Below, one piece after another: positions 16,257-25,427 of a DNA stretch of 64,000 nucleotides. Origin of the DNA: Pseudoduganella lurida (lineage in GTDB: Bacteria; Pseudomonadota; Gammaproteobacteria; Burkholderiales; Burkholderiaceae_D); NCBI RefSeq assembly GCF_007830455.1, contig NZ_VLLB01000001.1, positions 1,240,001 through 1,304,000 on the forward strand, read 5' to 3'. The notes beneath the pieces were generated by a model. It saw only the letters and a program-made list of their open reading frames with translations, did not search any database and was not told the DNA's origin. Position 1 is the stretch's first letter; each line of letters begins with the position of its first letter. The position numbers and the translations under genes are program-made.

Positions 16257-16996
16257 CGCCACCGCCCACCGCCTGGCACAGCGCCACCATCACCCGCATC
16301 GAGGCGCGCACGCCGCGCCTGCGCAGCTACTTCCTGCACGCGCCGCTCGCCCGCCACGCCGCGGGCCAGCATGTGGACGTGCGCCTGACGGCACCGGACG
16401 GCTACCAGGCGCGCCGCAGCTATTCGATCGCGTCGGCGCCGGGCGCGCCGGAACTGGAGCTGGCCGTCGAGCTGCTGGCCGATGGCGAAGTCTCCGGCTG
16501 GTTCCACGATGCCGCGCAGCCCGGCGACACGCTGGACGTGCGGGGCCCGCTGGGCGGCCATTTCGTCTGGCAGCCCGCGCAGCCCGGTCCCCTGCTGCTG
16601 CTGGCCGGCGGCTCCGGCGTGGTGCCGCTGGTGTCGATCGCGCGCGCCTGGCGCGATGCCGGCGCGCCGGTGCCCGCGCTGCTGCTGCATTCGGGCCGGG
16701 CCTGGGACAGTCTCGCTTTTCGCGACGAGCTCACGGCCATCGCAGCGGGCCATCCCGCCTTCCGCTTCGTGACGACCGTGACGCGCCAGCCGCCCTCCGT
16801 ACCTGGCCCGGATTACACGCGCCGCCTGGACGGTGCGATGCTGGAAGAGGTGCTGGCGCAGTGGGGCCACGCACCGGCGCAGTGTTATGTGTGCGGCGCC
16901 AATCCCTTCGTGGAAGCGGCCGCGCAGCTGCTGGTGGCGCGTGGCGTGCCGCCGCGGGCGATCCGCACCGAACGTTACGGCGCCGCCGCGCAATAG
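16253..16996 (+). CDS. FAD/NAD(P)-binding oxidoreductase, ferredoxin-reductase type
   Basis: 247 aa. The ATG overlaps the stop of the sulfite-oxidase-like gene (ATGA). The FNR fold is clear: FAD-binding motif RRSYSIAS, then the pyridine-nucleotide domain LLLLAGGSGVVPLVSIAR and a C-terminal YVCGANPFVEAAAQLL. There is no 2Fe-2S cysteine cluster at the C-terminus, so it is a simple flavin reductase that should pass electrons from NAD(P)H to the adjacent Moco protein, or take them from it. The coupling strongly suggests one two-component redox enzyme in the cytosol. Confidence 0.92.
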   Translation: MTPPPTAWHSATITRIEARTPRLRSYFLHAPLARHAAGQHVDVRLTAPDGYQARRSYSIASAPGAPELELAVELLADGEVSGWFHDAAQPGDTLDVRGPLGGHFVWQPAQPGPLLLLAGGSGVVPLVSIARAWRDAGAPVPALLLHSGRAWDSLAFRDELTAIAAGHPAFRFVTTVTRQPPSVPGPDYTRRLDGAMLEEVLAQWGHAPAQCYVCGANPFVEAAAQLLVARGVPPRAIRTERYGAAAQ

Positions 16997-17014
16997 CGCT
17001 CTTTCGACAACGCC

Positions 17015-18925
17015 TCAGCCGCGGTCCGCCACCGCCACGCCTTCGCGATGGCCGGCCAGGATCGCCAGGATCTGCTCCACGCTCACCGGTTTCACCAGGT
17101 GTTCCTCGAAACCCGCCGCGAAAGCCAGGTCGCGGTCCTTCTGCTGGCCCCAGCCCGTGACAGCCACCATCACGGTGCGCGACAGCGCCGGCAGCGCGCG
17201 CAGGGCCCGCGCCAGGTCGTAGCCGTTCATGAGCGGCAGGCCGATGTCGAGGAAGGCGAAATCGGGCGCGAATGCTGCCGCGCCGGCCAGCGCCTGCGCG
17301 CCGTCATGGCACACCTGCACCGTGTGGCCCAGCGTGCGCAGCAGCGCGCCGATCGCCGTCACGAAATCGACGTTGTCGTCCACCAGCAGGATGCGGAACG
17401 GGCCGGCCTGGCCCAGCGCGAGCGGTGCGGCCGGAGCCGGTGCGGCAGTCCGCGCCAGCACTGGCAGCGCCACGGTAAATGTGCTGCCCTGACCCGTGCC
17501 GTCGCTGGCCGCCTCGATCGTCCCCTCGTGCAGCTCGACCAGCTTGCGCGCCAGCGACAGGCCGACGCCCAGCCCCGCATTGAGCCGTTCCAGCGAGGCA
17601 TCGGCCTGCACGAACATCTCGAAGATCGCGCCCAGCATCGGCGGCGCGATGCCGATGCCGTTGTCCGCCACGCTGATGCGCAGCCGGCCGTCGGCCACCG
17701 TGGCGGTCAGGGCGATGCGGCCGCCGCGCGGCGTGTAGCGCGCCGCGTTGTTCAGCAGGTTGGACAGCACCTGGGCCAGCCGCGTGGCGTCGCCCAGGAT
17801 GACCACGGGGCCGGCCGGCAGGCCCACGGTCAGCGTGTGGCCCTGGGCGTCGATGAACGGCCGCGCGATCTCCAGCGCGTTCGACACCACCGCATGCAGT
17901 TCGATCTCCTCGCGACGGATCGCCAGCTTGCCGGTATTGATGCGCGAGACATCGAGCAGGTCGTCCACCAGCCGCACCATCTGCTTGAGCTGGCGCTCCA
18001 TCACGCCGCGCGCCCGCTCGCCGGCCGCCGGATCGCCGCCGCTCAGGCGCATGATGTCCAGCCCCGTGCGCAGCGGTGCCAGCGGGTTGCGCAGCTCGTG
18101 GGCCAGCGTGGCCAGGAATTCGTCCTTGCGGCGGTCCGCCAGCAGCAGCGCCCGTTCCGCGCCCTGGCGCACCGTCATCTCGTGTTCCAGCGTGCGGTTG
18201 GCATCCTGCAGGGCGCGGGCGCGGCGCTCCACCTCGGCAAGCATGTTGTTGAACGCGTCGACCAGGGTACCCAGTTCGCCGCTGGCGCCGTGGCGCACGC
18301 GCAGCGAGAAGTCGCGCCGTTCCATCACGCTGCGCGCCACGTCCGTCACGTCACGCAGCGGCCGCGTGATCGCCAGCTGCAGCCGCCCGGCCACGAGCGC
18401 CGCCAGCAGCAGGCTGCCCAGCATCACGCCGCCCAGGATCAGCGAGTACGTGCCCACGCGGTCCAGCAGCCGGTAGCGCGCCGTCAGGTAGACGGTGCCC
18501 ACCCGCTCGCCGTTCTCGACGACGGGATGCACCACCACCATGTGGCCGCCTTCGATGCGGTAGCCGACAAGCCCTGGCTGCGCGGGGAACACGGGCGTGT
18601 CGGCAGGCGACACCGCATAGGAGGCGAACAGCCGGCCGCCCGGCCCGTAGATGGCGCCGGCCTCGATCTGCGGCCGCACGCGCAGCAGCGCCAGGTTCTG
18701 CCGCGCGGCGGCCGGATCGTTGAAGCCCACCGCCGGCGCGGACACGGTCGCGATGATGTCGGCCTGAGTGGTCAGGTCGTCCACCCAGTTCTGCTGGAAC
18801 GCCATCAGGTCGTAGGCCAGCATGCTGGCGGCCATCGTCACCAGCGCGGCGAACGTGGTGGCCAGCGCCATGGCCACCAGCTTGGCGCGCACCGAATGGG
18901 GTCGATAGCGCAGGCGGGAGGGCAT
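17015..18925 (-). CDS. Hybrid sensor histidine kinase (CHASE8-type sensor, HAMP, kinase, receiver)
   Basis: 636 aa. TM1 is at about 15-37, a periplasmic sensor follows (WVDDLTTQADIIATV), then TM2 at about 160-182 and a HAMP region. The HisKA box is FLATLAHELRNPLAPL, the HATPase motifs are NLLNNAARYTP, DNGIGIAP and GLGVGLSLA, and the C-terminal receiver has its phosphoacceptor in FAFLDIGLP and the conserved KP near the end. The ATG overlaps the upstream YfiR gene stop by one base. TonB receptor, YfiR-like protein and this kinase form one operon, so the kinase probably senses transport or envelope state through the YfiR-like protein (inference). No DNA-binding response regulator is adjacent. 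Confidence 0.93.
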   Translation of the reverse strand: MPSRLRYRPHSVRAKLVAMALATTFAALVTMAASMLAYDLMAFQQNWVDDLTTQADIIATVSAPAVGFNDPAAARQNLALLRVRPQIEAGAIYGPGGRLFASYAVSPADTPVFPAQPGLVGYRIEGGHMVVVHPVVENGERVGTVYLTARYRLLDRVGTYSLILGGVMLGSLLLAALVAGRLQLAITRPLRDVTDVARSVMERRDFSLRVRHGASGELGTLVDAFNNMLAEVERRARALQDANRTLEHEMTVRQGAERALLLADRRKDEFLATLAHELRNPLAPLRTGLDIMRLSGGDPAAGERARGVMERQLKQMVRLVDDLLDVSRINTGKLAIRREEIELHAVVSNALEIARPFIDAQGHTLTVGLPAGPVVILGDATRLAQVLSNLLNNAARYTPRGGRIALTATVADGRLRISVADNGIGIAPPMLGAIFEMFVQADASLERLNAGLGVGLSLARKLVELHEGTIEAASDGTGQGSTFTVALPVLARTAAPAPAAPLALGQAGPFRILLVDDNVDFVTAIGALLRTLGHTVQVCHDGAQALAGAAAFAPDFAFLDIGLPLMNGYDLARALRALPALSRTVMVAVTGWGQQKDRDLAFAAGFEEHLVKPVSVEQILAILAGHREGVAVADRG

Positions 18926-19509
18926 CAGTTCCCCTTCTGGACGTGCCAGGCCACCGACAGGAGCCGCGAGCTCAGTTTCAGGTTGCTGCGCTCGGCGGCC
19001 GGCATCGACACTTCGAAGCGCACCCGCTCGTCGACCAGGCGGAAGTTGATCACCGCGCCGTACTGCAGGCCGGCGTCGTCTTCCGCCACGCCCAGCACGC
19101 CGCTCTGCATGGCGGCGCGCAGCGCCTTCGCCACGCCCTCCGTGTTGGCGCCCACGAACACCATGTGCAGGCCGGCGAGCGGATCGCCCTCGCGCACGGC
19201 CCGCACGGTGACGGGCCGGCCGCCCACCGTCTTGCCGGCCGTGATGCGCGTCAGTTCGGCGGCCACGTCGTCCGCACCCAGCACGCCGACGGCCAACGGC
19301 GCCGCGGCATCGGCCGGCACGGCGAATTCCACGTAGCCGAGGAACTTGAACAGGTAGGCCGCCTTGACGCTGCGCTCCAGGTTGGGGCTGGTGCTGCCGA
19401 TCGCTCCCTGCGCCGCCAGGCTCGCCGGCAGCGGGGACAGCAGCGCGACACCGAGGGTGGCCGCCAGCAGGGCACGAACAACGCGACGCTGGTTGGAGAA
19501 CGGGGCCAT
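18925..19509 (-). CDS. YfiR-family periplasmic protein
   Basis: 194 aa with a signal peptide (ALLAATLGVALLSPLPASLAAQG). It has the family signature KAAYLFKFLGYVEFA, then VGVLGADDVAAEL, and a C-terminal SRLLSVAWHV. The family (DUF4154) is named after YfiR, a periplasmic repressor of a membrane diguanylate cyclase. It sits between a TonB receptor gene and a hybrid kinase gene with one-base spacing on each side. That context suggests it relays receptor or periplasm status to the kinase rather than to a cyclase. Confidence 0.9.
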   Translation of the reverse strand: MAPFSNQRRVVRALLAATLGVALLSPLPASLAAQGAIGSTSPNLERSVKAAYLFKFLGYVEFAVPADAAAPLAVGVLGADDVAAELTRITAGKTVGGRPVTVRAVREGDPLAGLHMVFVGANTEGVAKALRAAMQSGVLGVAEDDAGLQYGAVINFRLVDERVRFEVSMPAAERSNLKLSSRLLSVAWHVQKGN

Positions 19510-19510
19510 G

Positions 19511-21544
19511 TCAGAACCGCACCGTGAGCTTGAGGACGGCCGAGCGCTCGAACACGCTGCGGCCGGTGGCCGTGCCGAACTCCGCGTGCGAGCCGTGCAG
19601 CAGGTTCTGGCCGATCAGCGCCACGTCGATGTTCGGCCGCGCGCGCCACAGCCACTGCAGGTCCAGTTCGCGGTAGGACGGCACCGCGGGGCGCGGCAGC
19701 GAACCCACGTAGCGCAGCGTCCAGTCCAGCTGCATGTTGGCCGGCAGGTCGTGCGACGAGCGCAGCTGCCAGTACTTGCCAGGATCGCTGGTGGCAACGC
19801 CGAACGCGGCGCCCGTGTCCTGGCTGCCGGGCCGCAGCGCCGTGTTCACGCGCTGGATCACCAGGCCGGCGTTCAGGCGCCAGCTGTCGAGCACCTGCCA
19901 GCGCGCCCACATCTCCACCCCGCGCGACCGGCCATACGCCATGTTGCGGTTCTCCACCAGGCCGCTGTAGGCCGGCCCGTTCGGGTTCGGTTCGCGCGTG
20001 CGCAGCCGTTCGTAGTCGGCAAAGAACAGCGTGGCGGAATAGGTCCATGCCGGCGCCGGCTGGATGCGGTAGCCCAGCTCCGCCACGCGCGCCGTCTCGG
20101 ACTGGAAATCCGGGCCGCCGCCGAACGCATAGCGGGGCACGCCGCGCACGGGAATGGGCTGCACCGGCGTGTACAGGTCGCGGTCGATGCGCGACGGCGC
20201 GCGCACGGTGCGCGACAGACTGGTCCAGAAAAGCTGGTTGACAGTGTACCGACCATTGATTCCACTGTTCCCCGTGCCGGCTGCTTCTTCACCCGTTCCA
20301 TCATTTGTTCCATCACCGGCGCCCTGCGGCGCCCACGCCAGGCGCACGCTGGGCAGGTACTCGGCGCCGGTGTAGTTGTTGTGCTCCATCTTGGCGCCCA
20401 CGGTCAGGCGCAGGCCCGGGGCCAGCGCCACTTCGTCCTGCGCGAACAGGCTGGCCCAGTGCATCGTCAGGTCCGGCGGCAGGAACGCGAACGTGCGGCC
20501 GTAGCTCAGCTGGTCGCGCGCGTAGCGGTAGGTGCCGCCCCAGGTCACGTTGTGGCGCTCGCCGAGCCGCAGGCTGTGCTGCGCTTCCAGTTCCACGATG
20601 TCGAGCCGCTCGTCGATCGCGCCGGGCTGGTTGCGTTCCACATGGTCCAGCACGAGTTGCAGCCGCAGGCTGGCATCGTCCGGCAGGCGGCGCGTCAGGC
20701 GCGTGACGAGGTTGGCGCCGGAGACCAGCATCGGGCGGCCGCCGGCCTGCGCCAGGTCGCTGTCGTAGACGTCGCCGGACAGCGTGAGACCGCCGCCGGC
20801 GCGCTCCCAGTCGGCCCGGAAGCCGGCCTGGCGGCGCGAGAAGCTCGTCTGCGCGGTGCCGGCCCGGGTGTCGCCGGCGCCGCGGTCGCTGTCGTCGGCC
20901 CCGGCATAGCGGGCGTAGGCGCGGTAGTGGCCGCCGTTCGGCAGCGTGCCGCCGTAGCGCACCGTGCCATCCCGTTCGCGGCTGCCGGCCGCCACCGCCA
21001 GCAGGCCGCCCTGCGTGTCCTTGGCCGAGCGCGTGATCACGTTGATGACGCCGTTGACGGCGTTGGCGCCCCAGATGGTCGCACCGGGCCCGCTGATCAC
21101 CTCGATGCGCTCGACGTCTTCCATCACCACGTCCTGGCTGTCCCAGAACACGCCCGAATACAGGGGCGTGTACAGGCTGCGCCCGTCGATCATCACCAGC
21201 AGCTTGTTGGAATAGACGTCGTTGAAGCCGCGCGCGCTGATCGCGTAGGAACGGGAATCCACGCGCGCCACCTGCAGGTTGGGTGCCAGCCGCAGGGCTT
21301 CCGGAATCGTGCGCGCGCCGCTGCGGCGGATGTCGGTGGCGCTGATGATGAACACGGAGGCGGCGGCACTGGCGAGCTTTTCTTCCTGGCGCGAGACGGA
21401 CGTGATGACGATATCGCTGAGCTGTTCGAGCGAGAGCTCGGCGATGTCGTCCTGCAGCTGCGGCGCGGCGGCGGCGGACGCCTGCGCGAACAGCAGCGTC
21501 ATGCAGGCGGCGGCGATCGGGACACGCTTCGTGGTGAGTCGCAT
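19511..21544 (-). CDS. TonB-dependent outer-membrane receptor
   Basis: 677 aa from the ATG at 21544 (MRLTTKRVPIAAAC), with GGAGCC upstream; the longer frame to 21679 is rejected. A signal peptide is followed by ELSLEQLSDIVITSVSR, a TonB-box-like N-terminus. The plug has VFIISATDIRRSG, RGFNDVYSNKLLV, MIDGRSLYTPLYSG and ATIWGANAVNGVINVIT, and a beta-barrel follows to a terminal LKLTVRF. It is the first gene of an operon with YfiR-like and hybrid kinase genes. The substrate is not readable; iron, vitamin or glycan oligomers are possible. Confidence 0.92.
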   Translation of the reverse strand: MRLTTKRVPIAAACMTLLFAQASAAAAPQLQDDIAELSLEQLSDIVITSVSRQEEKLASAAASVFIISATDIRRSGARTIPEALRLAPNLQVARVDSRSYAISARGFNDVYSNKLLVMIDGRSLYTPLYSGVFWDSQDVVMEDVERIEVISGPGATIWGANAVNGVINVITRSAKDTQGGLLAVAAGSRERDGTVRYGGTLPNGGHYRAYARYAGADDSDRGAGDTRAGTAQTSFSRRQAGFRADWERAGGGLTLSGDVYDSDLAQAGGRPMLVSGANLVTRLTRRLPDDASLRLQLVLDHVERNQPGAIDERLDIVELEAQHSLRLGERHNVTWGGTYRYARDQLSYGRTFAFLPPDLTMHWASLFAQDEVALAPGLRLTVGAKMEHNNYTGAEYLPSVRLAWAPQGAGDGTNDGTGEEAAGTGNSGINGRYTVNQLFWTSLSRTVRAPSRIDRDLYTPVQPIPVRGVPRYAFGGGPDFQSETARVAELGYRIQPAPAWTYSATLFFADYERLRTREPNPNGPAYSGLVENRNMAYGRSRGVEMWARWQVLDSWRLNAGLVIQRVNTALRPGSQDTGAAFGVATSDPGKYWQLRSSHDLPANMQLDWTLRYVGSLPRPAVPSYRELDLQWLWRARPNIDVALIGQNLLHGSHAEFGTATGRSVFERSAVLKLTVRF

Positions 21545-21671
21545 AGGCTCCGCGCTACGAGTTGAAATTCCTGAAACAATTATAAACATGACACCGTTTC
21601 TGGCCGCGCACCGTAGCGCAGCGCGCATGCCGGGTTCGAAACCGGGCCCGGATTCGGTATACTTCCTCACC

Positions 21672-22532
21672 ATGAACAAGCATACCTACATGTCGGAAGA
21701 ATGGAACCGGTGGCTCGACTCCAGCCTGGAACGGGGCTGCCGCACGGAAGATATCGTGGCCGCGATGGTGGCCTCGGACTACGATGCGGGCTTTGCCGAA
21801 CGCGTGGTGCGCGAGCGCCGCGACGAGCGCGCCCGCCCGGCCACGGTTGCGGCCACCGCTGCCAGCCCGTACAAGTACGGCACGCCGACCATCCGCCACG
21901 GCGCCAGCACGATCGCGACCGGCGACCGCACGGTGCGCGTGGCGATGCGCTTCGAGCAGCCGGTGGTGGCGCTGCTGGACGATGTGCTGTCGGAAGAGGA
22001 ATGCGACCGGATCGTGGCGCTGGCGCGGCACAAGCTGCAGCCTTCGGCCACGCTCAGCCCCACCACCGGCGAGAACCAGGTGAAGGATCACCGTACCAGC
22101 CAGGGCGCGTTCCTGGACAAGATCGACGACCCGGTGCTGCACCGCGTGAACGGGCGCATTGCGGAGATCATGAACCAGCCCGTGGAGCATGGCGAAGCGC
22201 TGCATGTGCTGCACTACGGGGTCGGCGCGGAATACCGCCCCCACCACGACTACTTCGATCCGGCCAATCCCGGCTTTGCCGGCACGCTCAAGCGCGGCGG
22301 CCAGCGGGTGGCCACGCTCATCATCTACCTGAACGACGTGGAAGCGGCCGGCGACACGGTGTTCCCGAAGCTCGGCCTGTCGATCGTGCCGCGCAAGGGT
22401 TCTGCGGTGTATTTCGAATATGTGAATGAAGCTGGCCAGCTCGACGAAGCCAGCCTGCATGGCGGCGCCCCGGTCGAGCGCGGCGAGAAATGGGTCGCCA
22501 CGAAGTGGGTGCGCCAGGGCGTGTTCAAGTAA
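21672..22532 (+). CDS. 2OG-Fe(II) oxygenase, prolyl-4-hydroxylase type
   Basis: 286 aa from the ATG at 21672; a second Met at 21690 (MSEEWNRW) is an alternative start. The C-terminal domain holds the iron triad in YRPHHDYFD and HGGAPVERGEKWVATKWV, with the 2-oxoglutarate-binding Lys after the distal His. RVATLIIYLNDVEAAGDTVFP is typical of the P4Hc domain. It hydroxylates a prolyl or other residue using oxygen, 2-oxoglutarate and Fe(II). The N-terminal 90 residues are an extra region of unknown role. It is a single gene divergent from the TonB receptor operon. Confidence 0.93.
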   Translation: MNKHTYMSEEWNRWLDSSLERGCRTEDIVAAMVASDYDAGFAERVVRERRDERARPATVAATAASPYKYGTPTIRHGASTIATGDRTVRVAMRFEQPVVALLDDVLSEEECDRIVALARHKLQPSATLSPTTGENQVKDHRTSQGAFLDKIDDPVLHRVNGRIAEIMNQPVEHGEALHVLHYGVGAEYRPHHDYFDPANPGFAGTLKRGGQRVATLIIYLNDVEAAGDTVFPKLGLSIVPRKGSAVYFEYVNEAGQLDEASLHGGAPVERGEKWVATKWVRQGVFK

Positions 22533-22586
22533 GAAGGATGGGCCACGGGCGGTCGCCAGGCACCCGGGCCGGTGAGGCCGAAATGG

Positions 22587-22784
22587 TCAGTCGCTGTCCT
22601 TGCCCATCTGGTCGATGATGCGCTTGCCCTGCTCCACGCCGCCGTCGCCCTCGCCCAGCGGCACGTAGTAGTGGAACAGCGGCTCGCCATCCTTGTAGAC
22701 GGAGCCCATGCAGATCTCGTAGCCCTTGTATGCGACCGTCTTGTTCCGTGCCACTGCATCACTCATCAGTTCAGTACCCAGCAT
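22587..22784 (-). CDS. Small hypothetical protein (65 aa)
   Basis: 65 aa from the ATG at 22784, chosen because GGGGAGG lies seven bases upstream. Sequence blocks VAYKGYEICMGSVYKDGE and FHYYVPLGEGDGGVEQGKR suggest a small beta-rich fold with a C-terminal helix. There is no signal or TM. I do not recognise a named family. It follows the efflux operon on the same strand but is separated by 261 bp that include a strong hairpin, so it is probably independent. Confidence 0.7.
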   Translation of the reverse strand: MLGTELMSDAVARNKTVAYKGYEICMGSVYKDGEPLFHYYVPLGEGDGGVEQGKRIIDQMGKDSD

Positions 22785-22954
22785 GATAGCCTCCCCGTAG
22801 TCGAGCCTTGTTTGTAAAGCGCTGTCCGCCGGCTTCTCTGGAGCCGGCTTCTGCGCCCGATTTGCATCCGGCGCCGACACCGCGCGCCGCTGACGGCTGC
22901 CTGCAACTGTGCTGCACTGCCAGTATCGCGCCATCTGCAAGCCACGCACTGTGC

Positions 22955-22977
22955 GCGGCTTCACCAAGTGAAGCCGC
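22955..22977. terminator. Perfect 10-bp hairpin downstream of the efflux operon
   Basis: gcggcttcac, loop caa, gtgaagccgc: a perfect stem in the 261-bp gap after the outer-membrane factor gene. There is no T-run on either side, so intrinsic termination is uncertain; an operator or RNA-processing site is possible. The rest of the gap shows nothing I can name. Confidence 0.4.
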
Positions 22978-23045
22978 CGGCTCCCGGCAGTACGCATCTG
23001 TTGGAAACTAACAACCCGACCGGCCGGCAACCCGGCAGGCGCCCG

Positions 23046-24479
23046 TCAGTCCTCCCAGCCGCCGCCCAGCGCCAGGAACAGCGCCACCTGGTCGGCGGCC
23101 ACCTGCGCGTCCGACGCGGCCAGCGCGCCGTCCGTGGTGGCCAGCGTGCGGTCGGCATCGAGCACCGTCAGGAAGTCGATCTTGCCCGCGTCGTACAGCC
23201 GGTGCGACTGGCTGGACGCCAGCGCACTCTGGTCGCGTGCCGCGCGCAGCGCCGCATTGCGGTCCAGTTCCCGCGCATAGACCGTCAGTGCGCTCTCCGT
23301 TTCGCGCAGCGCATTGAGCACCACGCCATCGAAACGGGCCAATGCGCCGGCCGTCGAGGCTTCCGCCTCGGCCACGCGGGCCCGTCCCGCATTGGTCGGC
23401 AGCGTCCACGAGATCAGCGGGCCGAGGCTCCAGCGGAACGCATTGCCGGCGCCGAAGCGCTCCAGCGCGCCGCTCGTGCCGGCCGACAGGCCCAGGCTCA
23501 CGCTCGGATACAGCTCGCTGGTGGCCACGCCGATGCGCGCCGTGCTGGAAGCGAGCGCGCGTTCGGCCTGCCGCACGTCCGGACGGCGTTTCAGCAGCTG
23601 GGCGCCGTCGCTCACCGGAACCGGTTTCGCCAGCCGCGGCGCGGCCTGGCATGCCAGCTCGCTCTCCGCCATCTCGGCCGGAGCCCGTCCCGTCAGCGCC
23701 GCCAGCCGGAACTGCGCGGTGCGTGCCTGGGCCACCAGCGGCGGCAGCGCGGCGCGCAGCTGTTCCAGCTGGGCCCGTGCGCGCGTGTCGTCCAGCGCCG
23801 TGCCGCGGCCGCCGCGGATGCGCCGCACCGTCAGGTCGACCGCCTTCTGCTGCAGGTCGACCGAGTGCTGCGCCACCTGCAGCGAGTGCCGCGCACCGCA
23901 GGCATCCACATACGCGCGCGCCGTGTCGGCAGCGACCGTCACGCGCACCAGGTCCAGCGCCGCTTCGGCCGCATCGCGGTCGGCACCGGCCGCCTCGATG
24001 CCGCGGCGGATCTTGCCGAACAGGTCCAGCTGGTAGGACACCGAGATGCCGGCATCGTGGCTGTAGCCATCCGCCAGCGGCTGCGGCAGGCCTTTCGCGG
24101 CGGCCGAAGCGCGCCCGTAGGCCGGCGCGGCGGAGGCGCCGATCACGGGATCTGCCGCGCCGGCCACCTCGTCCTGCACGGCGCGGGCGCGCGCCAGGTT
24201 GGCCAGTGCCACGCGCAGGTCGGTATTGGCCGCGAAGGCCCGGTCGACCAGGCTCGCCAGCGCGGCGTCGTCGTACAGGCGCCACCAGCGCGGCGGCAGC
24301 GGCTCGGCCTTGAACGCGGGCTCCTGCGCGCCCAGGAATGGCGCGGCGGCGGCCGGCCTGTTCACGGCCGCCTGCTGCGGCACGCGGTAGTCGGGGCCGA
24401 CCGTGCCGCACGCCGCGAGCAGCGCCAGCACGGCCAGCGAAGCGGCATGGCGCCGCAGGGAGTTGAAGGGTTGGTTCAT
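23046..24479 (-). CDS. Outer-membrane efflux factor lipoprotein, NodT family
   Basis: 477 aa. A lipoprotein signal ends in LAVLALLAACG, followed by TVGPDYRVP, the usual start of NodT/OprM-type factors. The two TolC-like halves are visible: WWRLYDDAALASLVDRAFAANTDL and the second repeat GAQLLKRRPDVRQAERALA. SYQLDLFGKIRRGIEAA is the conserved hairpin motif. It forms the trimeric outer-membrane channel for the adjacent inner-membrane exporter. It is the last gene of the marR-fusC-DUF1656-hlyD-OMF operon and starts 3 bp from the stop of the adaptor gene. Confidence 0.94.
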   Translation of the reverse strand: MNQPFNSLRRHAASLAVLALLAACGTVGPDYRVPQQAAVNRPAAAAPFLGAQEPAFKAEPLPPRWWRLYDDAALASLVDRAFAANTDLRVALANLARARAVQDEVAGAADPVIGASAAPAYGRASAAAKGLPQPLADGYSHDAGISVSYQLDLFGKIRRGIEAAGADRDAAEAALDLVRVTVAADTARAYVDACGARHSLQVAQHSVDLQQKAVDLTVRRIRGGRGTALDDTRARAQLEQLRAALPPLVAQARTAQFRLAALTGRAPAEMAESELACQAAPRLAKPVPVSDGAQLLKRRPDVRQAERALASSTARIGVATSELYPSVSLGLSAGTSGALERFGAGNAFRWSLGPLISWTLPTNAGRARVAEAEASTAGALARFDGVVLNALRETESALTVYARELDRNAALRAARDQSALASSQSHRLYDAGKIDFLTVLDADRTLATTDGALAASDAQVAADQVALFLALGGGWED

Positions 24480-24482
24480 GGC

Positions 24483-25427
24483 TTACGACCTGGCAGTCCT
24501 GGCGGGTTGTGCCGCGGCGGTGGCCGCTGGCGTGTGCTGGGCGGGATGCTGCACGTCGACCGTCACGGTCTGGCCGGCCACCAGCCGGGTGCCGGCCGGC
24601 AGCGCATCGAGTTTCACGCGCACGGGTATGCGCTGCGCCAGCCGCACCCAGTTGAAGGTGGGGTTCACGTTCGACAGCAGGTTGGCCGACGTGCTGCGGT
24701 CGCGGTCGGCGATGCCGCCGGCAAAACTCTCGACATGGCCATGCAGCCGCGCCTTCGACCCCATCGGCATCACCAGCACCGGGTCGCCAGGCTCGATGGC
24801 GGCCAGCTTGGTCTCTTCGAAATAGCCTTCCACGTAGTAGGAATCGCTGTCGATCACGGCCAGCACGGCCTTGCCGGCCGAGACGTAGGCGCCGGGCCGC
24901 AGGTCCAGGTTGGTGACGGTGCCGCCGACGGTCGCCAGCACGCGGGTGCGGTCCAGGTTCAGCTTCGCCACGTCGCGGCTGACGACGGCCTGCGCCAGCG
25001 CGGCACGCAGCTGGTCGACGCGCGACGACGACTGCTCGCGCGCTTCCTGCGCCACCAGGTCGCCCAGGTCGCGGTTGCGGCGCGACTCCTTGTCCGCCTC
25101 GTCGAGCGCCGCGCGGGCCGACTGCACGGCCGCCTCGGCCTGGCGCAGTGCCAGCTCGAAGCGGGCGCGGTCGATCTCGAACAGCACGTCGCCGGCCTTC
25201 ACCAGCTGGTTGTCATGCACGTTGACCGACGTGACCTGGCCGGTGACATCCGGCGCCACCTGCACCACGTCGGCCTTGACACGGCCGTCGCGCGTCCACG
25301 GTTCCACTTCATAGTGCTGCCACAGGCGCCAGGTAAGCACGCCCGCGGCGGCCACGGCGGCCAGCGTCACGGCAAAGCGCGCAACGGCCAGCGCGGAGGA
25401 TTTCAGGGTGAGTGTCTTAGTAGCCAT
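24483..25427 (-). CDS. aaeA: HlyD-family periplasmic adaptor, AaeA-like
   Basis: 314 aa. One N-terminal TM (ALAVARFAVTLAAVAAAG) is followed by the biotinyl-lipoyl motif VAPDVTGQVTSVNVHDNQLVKAGDVLFEID, read here across the split lipoyl halves. A coiled-coil hairpin comes next, and then the second lipoyl half VGGTVTNLDLRPGAYVSAGK. It bridges the FUSC exporter and the outer-membrane factor. The start overlaps the DUF1656 gene stop by 11 bp. In Escherichia coli the AaeAB pump exports aromatic carboxylic acids; by analogy this pump may do the same, but its substrate is unproven. Confidence 0.9.
   Translation of the reverse strand: MATKTLTLKSSALAVARFAVTLAAVAAAGVLTWRLWQHYEVEPWTRDGRVKADVVQVAPDVTGQVTSVNVHDNQLVKAGDVLFEIDRARFELALRQAEAAVQSARAALDEADKESRRNRDLGDLVAQEAREQSSSRVDQLRAALAQAVVSRDVAKLNLDRTRVLATVGGTVTNLDLRPGAYVSAGKAVLAVIDSDSYYVEGYFEETKLAAIEPGDPVLVMPMGSKARLHGHVESFAGGIADRDRSTSANLLSNVNPTFNWVRLAQRIPVRVKLDALPAGTRLVAGQTVTVDVQHPAQHTPAATAAAQPARTARS

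Noticed and set aside
21610..21655. Functional tRNA gene
   Set aside because: There is room for only about 45 bases between the recognisable boxes and their ends, with no anticodon arm or acceptor stem pairing.
22785..23030. N-terminal extension of the 65-aa protein
   Set aside because: The extra 82 codons cross a strong hairpin and have no ribosome site, while the ATG at 22784 has GGGGAGG at the correct distance.
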